A DNA stretch of 56,724 nucleotides. Source: CABRXV01 sp900754955. Its GTDB lineage: Bacteria; Actinomycetota; Coriobacteriia; Coriobacteriales; Eggerthellaceae. A program made the translations under genes and the position numbers. The stretch covers positions 1 to 56,724 of the forward strand of contig CABRXV010000003.1 in the NCBI GenBank assembly GCA_902475005.1, read 5' to 3'. Of the stretch, positions 44,391-53,420 are shown piece after piece. How positions within the stretch are numbered: the stretch's first letter is position 1; each line of letters begins with the position of its first letter. The notes under the pieces are model-generated. The model had not been told where the DNA came from, ran no database searches, and saw nothing but the letters and a program-made list of their open reading frames with translations.

Positions 44391-44392
44391 CG

Positions 44393-45208
44393 ATGAAAAC
44401 GTTTGTGATCGACCTTGACAGGTGCAACGGCTGCTATGCCTGCCAGCTCGCGTGCAAGGACGAGATGGTCGGCAACGAATGGCCGCCGTATTCGAAGCCG
44501 CAGCCGCAGACGGGTCAGTTCTGGCTGAAGATGTTCGAGAAGGTGCACGGCCAGGTGCCCAAGGTGCGCGTTGAGTATCGCCCTGAGATGTGCCGTCATT
44601 GCGACGAGGCGCCTTGCATCGCTGCGGCTCCCGAGGCTGTCTACAAGCGCGACGACGGGCTTGTGATCGTCGATCCCGAGAAAGCGAAGGGCGCACGTGG
44701 CCTGGTGGACGCGTGTCCTTACGGCGCCATCTACTTCAACGAGGAACTCGATCTGGCCCAGAAGTGCACAGGCTGCGCGCATCTCGTGGACGCGGGCAAG
44801 CTGCCTCATTGCGTCGACGCATGCGCCACGGGCGCGTTGCGTTTCGGCGAGGAGGAGGAATTCGCCGATGAGCTGGCGGGCGAGTCAGCCGATGTGCGGG
44901 AGCCGTTTGCCGTCGCTGGAACGAAGCCGCGCGTGCACTACCTGCATCCGTTCGGCCTCTTCGTCTCGGGAGAGGTGTGGGATCCTGCCGCCGATCTCAT
45001 CATCGAGGGGGCCGAGGTCAAGCTCGTCTCCGATGACGGGGAGGTTCGCTTGACGGCAACCGACGGATTCGGAGATTTCTGGTTCAGGCATCTGAAGGCG
45101 GGAAGCTACGAGCTGCATATCGAGGCGGAGGGGTTTGAGCCCGTAACGCGAGAGATCGACCTTGCAGAGAGCCTCAACATCGGCGATTTTCCGCTCGAGA
45201 AAAAATAA
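44393..45208 (+). CDS. Fe-S electron-transfer subunit with C-terminal beta domain
   Basis: 271 residues. The ferredoxin-like part (1-165) has CNGCYACQLAC, CRHCDEAPC, a lone Cys in GLVDACPYGA, and CTGCAHLVDAGKLPHCVDAC. Compared with DmsB-type four-cluster subunits one CxxCxxC group is missing and one Cys is Ala (CIAAAPE), leaving enough ligands for three [4Fe-4S] clusters, as in the transhydroxylase small subunit. The C-terminus (about 185-271; LFVSGEVWDPAADLIIEGAE, GSYELHIEAEGFEP) is a carboxypeptidase-regulatory-like/Cna-B-type beta domain, also present in that subunit. Its start codon lies two bases after the catalytic subunit stop. It likely brings electrons to the Mo site. Confidence 0.92.
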   Translation: MKTFVIDLDRCNGCYACQLACKDEMVGNEWPPYSKPQPQTGQFWLKMFEKVHGQVPKVRVEYRPEMCRHCDEAPCIAAAPEAVYKRDDGLVIVDPEKAKGARGLVDACPYGAIYFNEELDLAQKCTGCAHLVDAGKLPHCVDACATGALRFGEEEEFADELAGESADVREPFAVAGTKPRVHYLHPFGLFVSGEVWDPAADLIIEGAEVKLVSDDGEVRLTATDGFGDFWFRHLKAGSYELHIEAEGFEPVTREIDLAESLNIGDFPLEKK

Positions 45209-45220
45209 GGGGGAAGGGAA

Positions 45221-46480
45221 ATGTCTGCTTCAAGGGAGAAGAACGGCCTGTACGGCTGGATTCAATTCGCCATCGTGTTCTTTGTCGGAATCACCATTGC
45301 CATGGGCATGTTCAAAGTGCCCGTCAACATGGCGAACATCATGGAGTACTACGGTACCGACATGACGCAGGTGAGCCTGCTGATGTCGGTGGTGGGCATC
45401 ACCTGCCTCATTACGGCATTGCCGGCGGGCGGCATCATGCAGAAGGTGGGCGTGAAGAACTTCGGCATCATCGTCATCGCCTGTGGCATTGCCGAGAACT
45501 TGATCGGGGCGTTTGCTCCCAGCATCACCGTTCTCATCGCGTCGCGCCTGCTCGACGCCGTGTCCTACGGGTGCCTGTCCATGGTGAGCGTCGCCATCAT
45601 CTCGGCGAACTTCACGCCCGAGAAGCGAGGATTGCCCAATGGTATCTGGGTGATCTGGGTGTCACTTGCTCAGCTTCTCGTTGCGCAGATCGCGAACGCC
45701 GTAGTGCCTTCGTTCGGTTGGCAAGGCGAGTGGATTACGGTCGCCGTGTGCCAGGCAGTGGCGCTCGTGCTGTTCATCCTGTTCGTCCGCAATCCCGAGC
45801 AGGATGCGGCCGAGGCGGAGCAGGATGCTGCCGACAAGCCCGCACGTGCTTCGGTGCTTGAAGGGCTCAAGGAGCCCGGCCCCTGGCTGCTCACGCTTTC
45901 GGTTGGCGGCCTGGCAATCGGCGCATCCATCTACACGGGACTGTATCCGACGTACCTTACCTCGCCGCTCGGCGCCGGCCTCGATGCCCAAACGGCCAAT
46001 AACCTTGTGTCCATCGGCTCGGTCGGCGGCATCGTCGGCAGCGTTCTCATCGGCTGGATCATCAACCGCTTCAAGCCCTCCAAGCGCGGTATTCTGCTCA
46101 CGATCGTTGCAGCGATAAGCATCGTGTGCTTCGCGTTCTGCTTCAGCGTCCCCGTCGGGTTCATGGCTGCGTTCATCGTCTTCTTCGCCGCCGTGTCTCA
46201 GTTCAGCATGCCAGTAGCCTTTGCGTGGATCCCCGACATCCTCAAGAATCCCGCGACGCTTTCTATGGCGACGGGCGTTCTCATGATCGGCGCGAACGTT
46301 GGCGGTGCGTTGGGCACCACCGTGCCGAGCATGTTTATCGACGCTGCGGGCGGCGAGTGGTCGGCATGCCTGCCGTGCGTGGTGGGGCTCGCGGTTCTGG
46401 GCCTGGTGTGTGCGGTGGCGCTGCACATCTACACGAAGAAGAAGGTCGTGCCGGTTCGCCCCGATATCGACGACCAGTAG
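45221..46480 (+). CDS. MFS transporter of the molybdoenzyme operon (first)
   Basis: 419 residues with 12 membrane segments. Helices 1-6 contain ALPAGGIMQKVGVKNFG, the family 2-3 loop, and a charged central loop (about 187-210). ATG 45221 follows AAGGGGGAAGGG, 12 bases after the Fe-S subunit stop, so it belongs to the operon. It probably takes up the phenolic substrate or exports the dehydroxylated product. No close resemblance to the drug exporter at 19527-20786. Confidence 0.93.
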   Translation: MSASREKNGLYGWIQFAIVFFVGITIAMGMFKVPVNMANIMEYYGTDMTQVSLLMSVVGITCLITALPAGGIMQKVGVKNFGIIVIACGIAENLIGAFAPSITVLIASRLLDAVSYGCLSMVSVAIISANFTPEKRGLPNGIWVIWVSLAQLLVAQIANAVVPSFGWQGEWITVAVCQAVALVLFILFVRNPEQDAAEAEQDAADKPARASVLEGLKEPGPWLLTLSVGGLAIGASIYTGLYPTYLTSPLGAGLDAQTANNLVSIGSVGGIVGSVLIGWIINRFKPSKRGILLTIVAAISIVCFAFCFSVPVGFMAAFIVFFAAVSQFSMPVAFAWIPDILKNPATLSMATGVLMIGANVGGALGTTVPSMFIDAAGGEWSACLPCVVGLAVLGLVCAVALHIYTKKKVVPVRPDIDDQ

Positions 46481-46496
46481 CAATTCCTTCACAGAA

Positions 46497-46523
46497 GCGG
46501 GCGGCTCTTTCTCAGCCGCCCGC
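46497..46523 (+). terminator. Hairpin between the two MFS genes
   Basis: A perfect 10-bp GC stem (46497-46506 with 46514-46523) and a seven-base loop, but no T-run directly after; a T-run at 46563-46570 is 40 bases further. It probably attenuates rather than ends transcription. Confidence 0.5.
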
Positions 46524-46638
46524 GCATGACGTACCCCTTCTGCGAGGGAGGGGCGGCGTCGTGTTTTTTTTCGATAGCTGAGAGGAGGGTAGGACGAGCC
46601 TTCTTCGTGGGATCGGGACGAAGGGGCGTCCGTCTCTT

Positions 46639-47964
46639 ATGGCAAAAATCGGACGAAATCCCGATACGGTCATTGGCATGTTGGCGGTTCTGCTCGTAGG
46701 CATTCTGTGCCAGTCTTCTGGGGCCGAGAACCCTGCGCTTGCCTATATGGCGCAGGACTTCTCCGATCTCCCGTACAGCACTATTGCAATGGTGACGACG
46801 CTGCCGTCGCTGATGATGATTCCCGCATCGCTTGCGTACTCGGCGCTTAGGCGCTTTTTCGGGTTTCGCACGCTGTTCGTTGGCGGATCGGCGCTGCTCA
46901 TTGTCGGCGGTGTGGCGCCCGCATGGGCCACATCGTTCGAGCAGGTGCTTGCTTGGCGCGCGGTATTCGGACTGGGCGTCGGTGTGACATGGCCTCTTGC
47001 GCAGTCCATGATTGTCGAGCTGTACGAGGGCAACAGGCAGGATACGCTGCTCGGATGGAATTCGGTGGTCACGGCCTTCGGTGGCATTATCTGGTCGAAT
47101 GTTGGTGGGCTTTTGGCTCTGCACGGATGGCGTGCGGCGTTTTTCACGTACTTCATCCCCGTGGCTATACTGGTGTTCTGCGGCATCTTTCTGCCCAGTT
47201 CGGGACCTGCGAAAAAACGGGAAACTCACGACAAGCCGTCCGTTGGACGGCATGATGATGCCAGCGGAGCATTGCGCGATGCGGGCAATCGGGATGGAGC
47301 GATGATACCCACTTCAGCAGGGAGTGCTCCAGGCGCGGAGCGCCCAGGTGGCATTGCGGCTCGAGGGGGTAAGGGCATTGTCGGCCTGACGATCATCATC
47401 CTCGTGGGGTACTTTCTTTACAACTTCTGCAACATGGTTTATTTCACGAACATCTCGATGAAAGTGGTGGGTGAAGCGTTGGGAGATTCGGCGAGCGCTG
47501 GTTTCGCCTCGTCGTTTTACACAGTGGGTTCGCTCATCATCGGCGTGGTGTTCGGAAGGGCGATGCGGAACAGGTGGTTTGCCCGCTACTCGATGGCAGT
47601 GGGCTGGATCGCTTCGGCGGTTGGCATGCTGATCGTAGGTACGGCGGGAACGTTTCCGATGGTTGTCGTCGGGTCTGTTGTACAGGGTTTCGGCACGGGT
47701 ACGTTCATGCCTACGATGGTGGGCATAATTGGAAACGTCGCAGGCAAGCAGAACGCCTCGCTTGTGTTGGGCATCTCGATGTGCTTGGTGGGCGCCTCGC
47801 AGTTCTTCGGTCCGACGATCTTCAATGTGATCGTTGAGGCTTTGGGGCTCGCAGCTGGCGGGCCGTGCATCACGCTCGCTGCGGTTTGCCAGCTGTGCTT
47901 TGCGCTCGCTGGGACGATAGTGCTTGTGTTAGTGAGAAGGGGACAGCGTTTATCCGAGGAGTAG
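46639..47964 (+). CDS. MFS transporter of the molybdoenzyme locus (second)
   Basis: 441 residues, 12 membrane segments, with a long hydrophilic central loop (about 193-246). It begins GRNPDTVIGMLAVLLVGILC and its second half has TGTFMPTMVGIIGNVAGKQN. It is 158 bases after the first MFS gene, behind a hairpin, and differs from it clearly in sequence, so the two are not a recent duplication. One could import substrate and the other remove product. The start at 46639 (ATG) has no strong ribosome site. Confidence 0.88.
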   Translation: MAKIGRNPDTVIGMLAVLLVGILCQSSGAENPALAYMAQDFSDLPYSTIAMVTTLPSLMMIPASLAYSALRRFFGFRTLFVGGSALLIVGGVAPAWATSFEQVLAWRAVFGLGVGVTWPLAQSMIVELYEGNRQDTLLGWNSVVTAFGGIIWSNVGGLLALHGWRAAFFTYFIPVAILVFCGIFLPSSGPAKKRETHDKPSVGRHDDASGALRDAGNRDGAMIPTSAGSAPGAERPGGIAARGGKGIVGLTIIILVGYFLYNFCNMVYFTNISMKVVGEALGDSASAGFASSFYTVGSLIIGVVFGRAMRNRWFARYSMAVGWIASAVGMLIVGTAGTFPMVVVGSVVQGFGTGTFMPTMVGIIGNVAGKQNASLVLGISMCLVGASQFFGPTIFNVIVEALGLAAGGPCITLAAVCQLCFALAGTIVLVLVRRGQRLSEE

Positions 47965-48235
47965 GAGGAAGCGACGAGGTGCGTTGACTCGATTCAATCA
48001 CTCCTTTTTGTCAGAGTGCGGGGTATTCCTCGGATGAAGCCAGGTTATCCATCTGCGCACGATCCAGGCTGCGGTGTCCCGGAAATGTAGCTCCCGCAGC
48101 TTCTGCGGATGGCGTGCCCCTCCGCCTGCCGAGGTGGTACCATGGAGCTGCGGGCGCATGCGCGCCTGCGGTACGGGCCCGCTGTCCGCGCATTGCTCAG
48201 ACGGGCCGACACGTCGAGTAGATCGGAGGCGTGCT

Positions 48236-48655
48236 ATGCCTGGTATCGCTGATGGATTCAAAGACATCTTCCTCGCCGGTGTGGGAGCGATGGCGATCGG
48301 CGCCGAGAAGTCGAAGGAGCTCGTCGACCAGCTCATCGCGAAGGGCGAGATCACGGTCGAGCAGGGCAAGCAGCTCAACACCGAGCTGCGCCACCGCGTC
48401 GAGGACGCGACGGCCGACCTGCGCGACGACGCGCTTGCGGCGCGCCTGGCGTTCATGACGCCCGAGGAGCGCACGTCGTTCGCCGCGCGCGTGAGCGCGA
48501 TGGTGGCCGCTGCCAACGCCGAGGAGGCGCCGGGTGCCGCGTCGGGCGTCGACACGTTCACCAAGCCCGAGGACGTCACCGACGGTGCTGCCGCGATCGC
48601 CGCTGAGGACGAGGCGGAAGCTGCCGCGTCTTCGGACGAGGGCGCCCGTGCGTAG
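48236..48655 (+). CDS. Phasin-like helical protein
   Basis: 139 residues. The N-terminal half (GFKDIFLAGVGAMAIGAEKS, KELVDQLIAKGEITVEQGKQ) matches the phasin-like/PhaF-N family, helical proteins that coat granules or interact with membranes. The second half is an Ala/Glu-rich disordered tail. GGAGG precedes the ATG at 48236. It lies directly before an AarF kinase, an arrangement suggesting a shared envelope or lipid role. No polyhydroxyalkanoate synthase is in the window, so granule function is unproven. Confidence 0.78.
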   Translation: MPGIADGFKDIFLAGVGAMAIGAEKSKELVDQLIAKGEITVEQGKQLNTELRHRVEDATADLRDDALAARLAFMTPEERTSFAARVSAMVAAANAEEAPGAASGVDTFTKPEDVTDGAAAIAAEDEAEAAASSDEGARA

Positions 48656-48796
48656 ACGCCTCTTCGCACGTCATACGGCAAGCTGCGCTGCGTGCACGGC
48701 GAGGGCGTTGCCTTCACCTGGTGCGCGGTGCGGCTGCGTTTGTGAAGCCTGCCTGCGGTCGCGCCGTTTCGGCGCGCTGCGGTAGGGAGGTCTCCT

Positions 48797-50452
48797 GTGG
48801 CTGAAAACACGCTGCTCAAATACATCTTCAGCTCGACGGGCACCGTCGATCCCGAGGGGCGCTTCGACCTGAGCTCCAAGACGCGCCGCCGCCGCATGCG
48901 CGAGATCGTGGGCATCGTGCAGAAGCACCACCTGATGAATTCGGTGACGCCCGAAGAGTTCCGCGCGATGCTCGAGGATCTCGGGCCGTCGTTCGTCAAG
49001 ATCGGCCAGGCGCTCTCCACGCGCTCGGAGATTCTGCCGAGCGTGTACTGCGATGAGCTCGCCAAGCTGCAGACCGAGTGCGATCCGCTTCCCTTCGATG
49101 AGATGCTTGCCGCGCTCGACGTCGAATACGGCGCGCAGCGGCGTGCCGAGCTGTTCTCGTTCATCGACCCCAAGCCGCTCGGCAGTGCGAGCCTCGCGCA
49201 GGTGCATCGCGCGCGCCTCGCCTCGGGCGACGAGGTTGCCATCAAGATTCAGCGCCCGGGCGTGAAGGCCACGATGGCGCTCGACATCGACATCATGCGC
49301 ATGCTCGCGCGCTACGCCTCGCGCTTCATGAAGGACGACCAGTTCGTCAACTTGCGCGACGTGGTCGAGGAGATGTGGCAGACCTTCCTCGAGGAGACCG
49401 ATTTCAGGCGCGAGGCCGAGAACCTCCAGGAGTTCGCGCGACTCAACGCCGACTGCGTGTTCGTGGCGAGCCCGCGCGTGTACTTCGAGCTCTGCACCGA
49501 GTACGTGCTCGTGATGGAGTACGTGCAGGGCATTCCGATCAGCCACTCCGACGAGCTGATCGCGCATGGGTACGATCTTGAGGAGATCGGCGTCAAGCTG
49601 CTCGACAACTACGCGTCGCAGATCCTCGACGCGGGTTTCTTCCACGCTGACCCGCATCCAGGCAACATCATCATTCGCGGCGGGCAGATCGTCTACATCG
49701 ACCTCGGTATCATGGGGCGCCTGTCCGATCGCGATCGCCTCGGCTTCGAGGGCATCATCAAGGCAGTGGGCATGCGCGATTCGGCGGGGCTCAAAAGCGC
49801 GCTCATCCGCTACGCCGTGCAGAAGGACAACGCGGCGATCGATCACGCGCACTTCCTCGCCGACCTTGACGACCTTCTTTCGGACTACGCTTCGGCCGAT
49901 ATCAGCAACATCGACATCGGCGCGCTGCTCAACGACATCATGGCGCTCACGCGCGCCTGCAAGGTGACGCTGCCCTCATCGGTGGCCGCCGTGGCGCGCG
50001 GCATCGTGACGATCGAGGGCACGGTGGCGTCGTACATCGGCGATCTTAACATCGTCGGCATCATCAACGATCACCTGAAGGGCAAAGTCGACAAGCAGGC
50101 TGAGTTCGAGCAGGAGATGGAGGATCTCGCGCGCGCTCTGTACGCCTCGGGCAGGGGACTGCTTGCTGCGTCGTCGTACGCGGGCGAGGCGCTCAAGATG
50201 CTCACACGCGGTCAGCTTAAGATGAACATGGAGATGACGGGGTCCGACGTGCCCTTCCGTAAGCTCTCGCGCATCTTCACGCGCGTGACTATGGCGCTCA
50301 TCGTGGCGGGTCTGTTCGTGGGCGCGAGCCTGCTGTCGCAGTCGCTCATGGAGCCGCGCATTCTCGGTGTGCCCGTGCTTGCGGCGATCGGTTTCGTGAG
50401 CGCGTTCATCCTGTCGATCTGGATCGTGGTCGACATCTGGCGACGGAAGTAG
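48797..50452 (+). CDS. AarF/UbiB/ABC1-family atypical kinase
   Basis: 551 residues. The kinase core shows the family motif GPSFVKIGQALSTRSEILP, the Ala-rich nucleotide loop PLGSASLAQVHRARL, the invariant lysine in VAIKIQRPG, and the metal site GFFHADPHPGNII and YIDLGIMGRL. Two hydrophobic C-terminal helices (about 495-545) anchor it in the membrane. In aerobes UbiB acts in ubiquinone synthesis; in anaerobic Gram-positives the role is unclear, perhaps in lipid or menaquinone handling. GGGAGG precedes the GTG start. Confidence 0.93.
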   Translation: MAENTLLKYIFSSTGTVDPEGRFDLSSKTRRRRMREIVGIVQKHHLMNSVTPEEFRAMLEDLGPSFVKIGQALSTRSEILPSVYCDELAKLQTECDPLPFDEMLAALDVEYGAQRRAELFSFIDPKPLGSASLAQVHRARLASGDEVAIKIQRPGVKATMALDIDIMRMLARYASRFMKDDQFVNLRDVVEEMWQTFLEETDFRREAENLQEFARLNADCVFVASPRVYFELCTEYVLVMEYVQGIPISHSDELIAHGYDLEEIGVKLLDNYASQILDAGFFHADPHPGNIIIRGGQIVYIDLGIMGRLSDRDRLGFEGIIKAVGMRDSAGLKSALIRYAVQKDNAAIDHAHFLADLDDLLSDYASADISNIDIGALLNDIMALTRACKVTLPSSVAAVARGIVTIEGTVASYIGDLNIVGIINDHLKGKVDKQAEFEQEMEDLARALYASGRGLLAASSYAGEALKMLTRGQLKMNMEMTGSDVPFRKLSRIFTRVTMALIVAGLFVGASLLSQSLMEPRILGVPVLAAIGFVSAFILSIWIVVDIWRRK

Positions 50453-50498
50453 CGCTTTGCAGTGATGGCGCATGGGCGGGGCGCTTGCCGCCGGGTCC

Positions 50499-50527
50499 GG
50501 TGACAAGCGGCCTGTCCAACTGACATC
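50499..50527 (-). repeat. 29-bp palindromic element, copy 10 (distant)
   Basis: Centre GACAGGC on the minus strand; arms 6 of 11 paired. It lies between the convergent AarF and radical SAM genes, 32 kb from the main cluster. Confidence 0.65.
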
Positions 50528-50552
50528 GTCGATCCGCCCATCCGCCACCACG

Positions 50553-51950
50553 CTACACGAGCGTGTGCAGGACGCGCAGTCCGCTGTGCGGTTCGGCCTC
50601 TTCCGCATGTTGTTCGATGCAGGCGTACCAATCGCGCAGATAGTCGCCGATCGTGGTTTTGAGGGGGTGGCAGGGCTCACCGCAGCAGGTGCGCTCCCAC
50701 TGGCACGTTCCTTTGCAGATCGGCAGGAGCGCGCAGGCGGTGCATCGGGCGTCGTCGAACGGGTGGGCGGGCGCCGTGTCGAGCGCGCCGGCGTCGTAGC
50801 CGTCGAGCAGATTGAGCAGCACGTGGCATCCGTCGCCCATCCATCCGTCGCACTTGTACACGTCGCCTTCCGCGTCGATGCCGTAGTAGTTCTCCATCTG
50901 TCCGCGGCAGAACAGCGGCGCAGGCGCGAGGAGCGCTGCGTAGTCGTCGGGCGTGTGGGGCTGCGCGGCGAAGCGCTCGTAGGTGAAGTGCGCATACTCC
51001 TCGTGCGTGAACAGGTTGAACGCGGGCGCCGCGAAGGCGTTGCATCCGTAGGTGCCGTGGTAGTCGTTGAGCTTGGTCGGCTTGAGGGCGATGCCGTGTT
51101 CGGCGAGAAGCTCGTCGTGGAGCGCGTCGAGCAGTGGGGCGGTTTTCTTGTCGAGGTTGATGAGGGCGTTGATGCGGATGCCGCGCGATTTGAGGGCGTC
51201 GACGGCGCGCATGATGCCGTCGAACGAGTTGGACCCGTCGGCTGCGGGGCGGCGAACGTTGTGGATGGCTTCGGGGCCGTCGATGGTGACGAGCACCTCC
51301 TCGACGGCGCAGCGCACGAGCAGATCGGCTGTGGCATCGTCGATGCGTGCGCAGTTCGAGAGCATCATGGCGGCGTATTCGACGTCGTGTTGGGCGCACC
51401 ATGTCATGAGCATGCGGGAGATGTCCTCGACGGCGCCGAGCGCGAGGGAGGGGTCTCCGCCGTACCACTGCACTTCGAGTCGCGAGAACCCGTCGCGCTC
51501 GTGCACCGCTTGAACGAAGTCGCCCACGGCGTGCACCACGCGGTCGTCCATGATGCGCGTCGGCGCTTCGTTGTCCTTTTCGTAGCAGTACGGGCAGCGC
51601 AGGTTGCAGGCGTAGGTGGGCGCCAGGCACAGGGCGAGCGTGCGGCGGTCCTGCTGGGCGGCGCGGTACGCGGCGTGAAGCGCGCCGAGCTCGTCCGCAT
51701 CGTCTGCCACGGCGAAGCCCGCGGCGGCGAGCTGCGCGATCGCCTCGCGCGTCTGATCGGTGCTCTGCGCTGCGTCAGCATGTGCCGCCGGTCCCGGGCG
51801 CTCCGCGCCGGCGGTTCCTTCTGCGGGCAGCGAGCGCCAGGCGCGCCACGTTTCCTCGTCGGCAACGGCGAAGGTTCCCGAGGCGGTGTGGTAAAGCAGG
51901 TGCTCCTCGCCGGCTCCCTCGGCGGATAGGGTGTAGCGTGACTGTTTCAT
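50553..51950 (-). CDS. Radical SAM/SPASM enzyme, peptide-maturase-like, orphan
   Basis: 465 residues. An N-terminal winged-helix-like domain (about 1-100) of the kind that can bind leader peptides is followed by the radical SAM core with CNLRCPYCYE (Cys115, 119, 122) for the SAM cluster. A SPASM/twitch region near the C-terminus is rich in Cys (CTACALLPICKGTCQWERTC, then CGEPCHP). Such enzymes install thioether or other cross-links in ribosomal peptides or mature sulfatases. The ATG at 51950 follows AAGGGGA. No precursor peptide or sulfatase is visible on either side: the 100 bases downstream hold only a 29-bp repeat, and upstream lies rlmB. Confidence 0.9.
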   Translation of the reverse strand: MKQSRYTLSAEGAGEEHLLYHTASGTFAVADEETWRAWRSLPAEGTAGAERPGPAAHADAAQSTDQTREAIAQLAAAGFAVADDADELGALHAAYRAAQQDRRTLALCLAPTYACNLRCPYCYEKDNEAPTRIMDDRVVHAVGDFVQAVHERDGFSRLEVQWYGGDPSLALGAVEDISRMLMTWCAQHDVEYAAMMLSNCARIDDATADLLVRCAVEEVLVTIDGPEAIHNVRRPAADGSNSFDGIMRAVDALKSRGIRINALINLDKKTAPLLDALHDELLAEHGIALKPTKLNDYHGTYGCNAFAAPAFNLFTHEEYAHFTYERFAAQPHTPDDYAALLAPAPLFCRGQMENYYGIDAEGDVYKCDGWMGDGCHVLLNLLDGYDAGALDTAPAHPFDDARCTACALLPICKGTCQWERTCCGEPCHPLKTTIGDYLRDWYACIEQHAEEAEPHSGLRVLHTLV

Positions 51951-52027
51951 GGGGTCCCCTTTTGCTCGACTGCCGCCATGGTACACTAACATGTCACGTT
52001 CAGAGATTCCGAGGGAAAGCGAACCCC

Positions 52028-52792
52028 ATGTCAGACTATATCGAGGGCCGACGCCCCGTCATCGAGGCACTGCGCACTGAGGTGCCCATGAAGCAGATTC
52101 TCATGGCCGACAACGTGAAGCGCGACAGCCTCATCGCCGACATCCTGCGCAAGGCCAAGAACGCCGGCGTTCCCGTGAAGCAGATCTCGAAGAAGAAGCT
52201 CGACGAGATCTCCGAGCGCGGCAGTCATCAGGGCGTGATTGCCGAGGCGAAGCCGTACGAATACGTCAGCATGACCGACATCATCAACGCCGCCGAGATC
52301 AGCGCCGCCACGCATGACGGTCGCGCGCTCGTCGTGGTGCTCGACCACATCACCGATGCGGGCAACCTTGGCGCCATCGCGCGCAGCGCCGAATCGGTGG
52401 GCGCTGCGGGCATCGTGATTCCCAACAAGCGATCGGCGCGCGTGACGGCTGCGACGTATAAGAGCTCGGCGGGCGCCATCTCGCATGTGCAGGTGTCGCA
52501 AGTCGCCAACATCGTGAACACGATCGAGCGCCTCAAGAAGAGTGGCTTCTGGATTGCTGCCGCCACCGAGCATGCGTCGGATTTCATCTGGGATGCCAAT
52601 CTCAAGGGCAAGATTGCGCTCGTGATGGGCAACGAGGGCGACGGCGTGTCGCGCGTGGTGCTCGAGGCGTGCGACTTCGGCGTGAAGCTGCCGCAGATGG
52701 GCGACATCTCCTCGCTCAACGTGGCGCAGGCGTCGACGGCGTGCATGTACGAGTGGCTGCGTCAGAACTACGCGGCGCTCGCTGCGGAGTAG
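52028..52792 (+). CDS. rlmB: 23S rRNA (guanosine-2'-O)-methyltransferase RlmB-like (SpoU family)
   Basis: 254 residues. An N-terminal RNA-binding domain (YIEGRRPVIEALRTEVPMKQ) is followed by a SPOUT knot with motifs NLGAIARSAESVGAAGIVIP (motif 1), LVMGNEGDGVSR (motif 2) and LPQMGDISSLNVAQAS (motif 3). It methylates the 2'-OH of a guanosine in 23S rRNA. ATG 52028 is preceded by GAGGGAAAGCGAA. The NYN gene follows after 18 bases, the rlmB-yacP pair known from Firmicutes. Confidence 0.95.
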   Translation: MSDYIEGRRPVIEALRTEVPMKQILMADNVKRDSLIADILRKAKNAGVPVKQISKKKLDEISERGSHQGVIAEAKPYEYVSMTDIINAAEISAATHDGRALVVVLDHITDAGNLGAIARSAESVGAAGIVIPNKRSARVTAATYKSSAGAISHVQVSQVANIVNTIERLKKSGFWIAAATEHASDFIWDANLKGKIALVMGNEGDGVSRVVLEACDFGVKLPQMGDISSLNVAQASTACMYEWLRQNYAALAAE

Positions 52793-52810
52793 AGGGGCCG
52801 GGCGTTTCGC

Positions 52811-53347
52811 ATGCCGCGTCAACGCAAGAAGCTGCTCATCGTCGACGGCTACAACGTGCTGCGTTCAGGCAGCCGCTACAAACGCATCACGAGCCCCGAC
52901 TACACTGACGACGCGTTCAACACCGCACGCGAGCGTCTCATCAACGATGTGGTGAACTACGCGGGGCGCGACTGGCGCGCGATCGTCGTGTTCGACGGGG
53001 CGCACAACGAGTTTTCACGCGGTGAGGTGCAGACGGTCGGCGGCATTCAGATCATGTTCTCGCCGGCGGGCCAGTCGGCCGACAAGGTCATCGAGAAGCT
53101 CGCCCACGATGCGCGCGAGCGCATGGTCGAGGCGCTTGTGGTCACGAGCGACGCCACCATCCAGGACACGGTGTTCGGCGGCGGCATCGATCGCATGAGC
53201 GCCGAGGGATTCTCGCACGAGGTGGCCATGTACTACGACGAGGCGCGCCTCGACGAGACGCCCAAGGTGGCACGCAAAAGCACGGTGGCCGACCGCATCC
53301 CTGCCGACACGCTCGCCAAGCTGAAGGCCCTGCGCGACCGCGGATAG
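52811..53347 (+). CDS. NYN-domain ribonuclease-like protein (YacP/Rae1 family)
   Basis: 178 residues, the usual size. It shows the PIN-like NYN core: LLIVDGYNVLRSG, IVVFDGAHNEFS, IMFSPAGQSADKVIEKLAHD and VVTSDATIQDTVFGGG. In Bacillus the Rae1 homologue cuts mRNA inside the ribosomal A site. It is cotranscribed with rlmB and is followed by a strong hairpin. Confidence 0.93.
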   Translation: MPRQRKKLLIVDGYNVLRSGSRYKRITSPDYTDDAFNTARERLINDVVNYAGRDWRAIVVFDGAHNEFSRGEVQTVGGIQIMFSPAGQSADKVIEKLAHDARERMVEALVVTSDATIQDTVFGGGIDRMSAEGFSHEVAMYYDEARLDETPKVARKSTVADRIPADTLAKLKALRDRG

Positions 53348-53381
53348 CGGCACCCGGCACCTTCGGTCGCTTCGTAACATG

Positions 53382-53420
53382 CATGCGCCCACCGCCGATC
53401 AAGCAGGCGGTGGGCGCATG
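53382..53420 (+). terminator. Strong hairpin after the NYN gene
   Basis: A perfect 15-bp stem (53382-53396 with 53406-53420), a nine-base loop and a weak T-rich tail. The remaining bases to 53713 hold no gene I can support. Confidence 0.75.
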
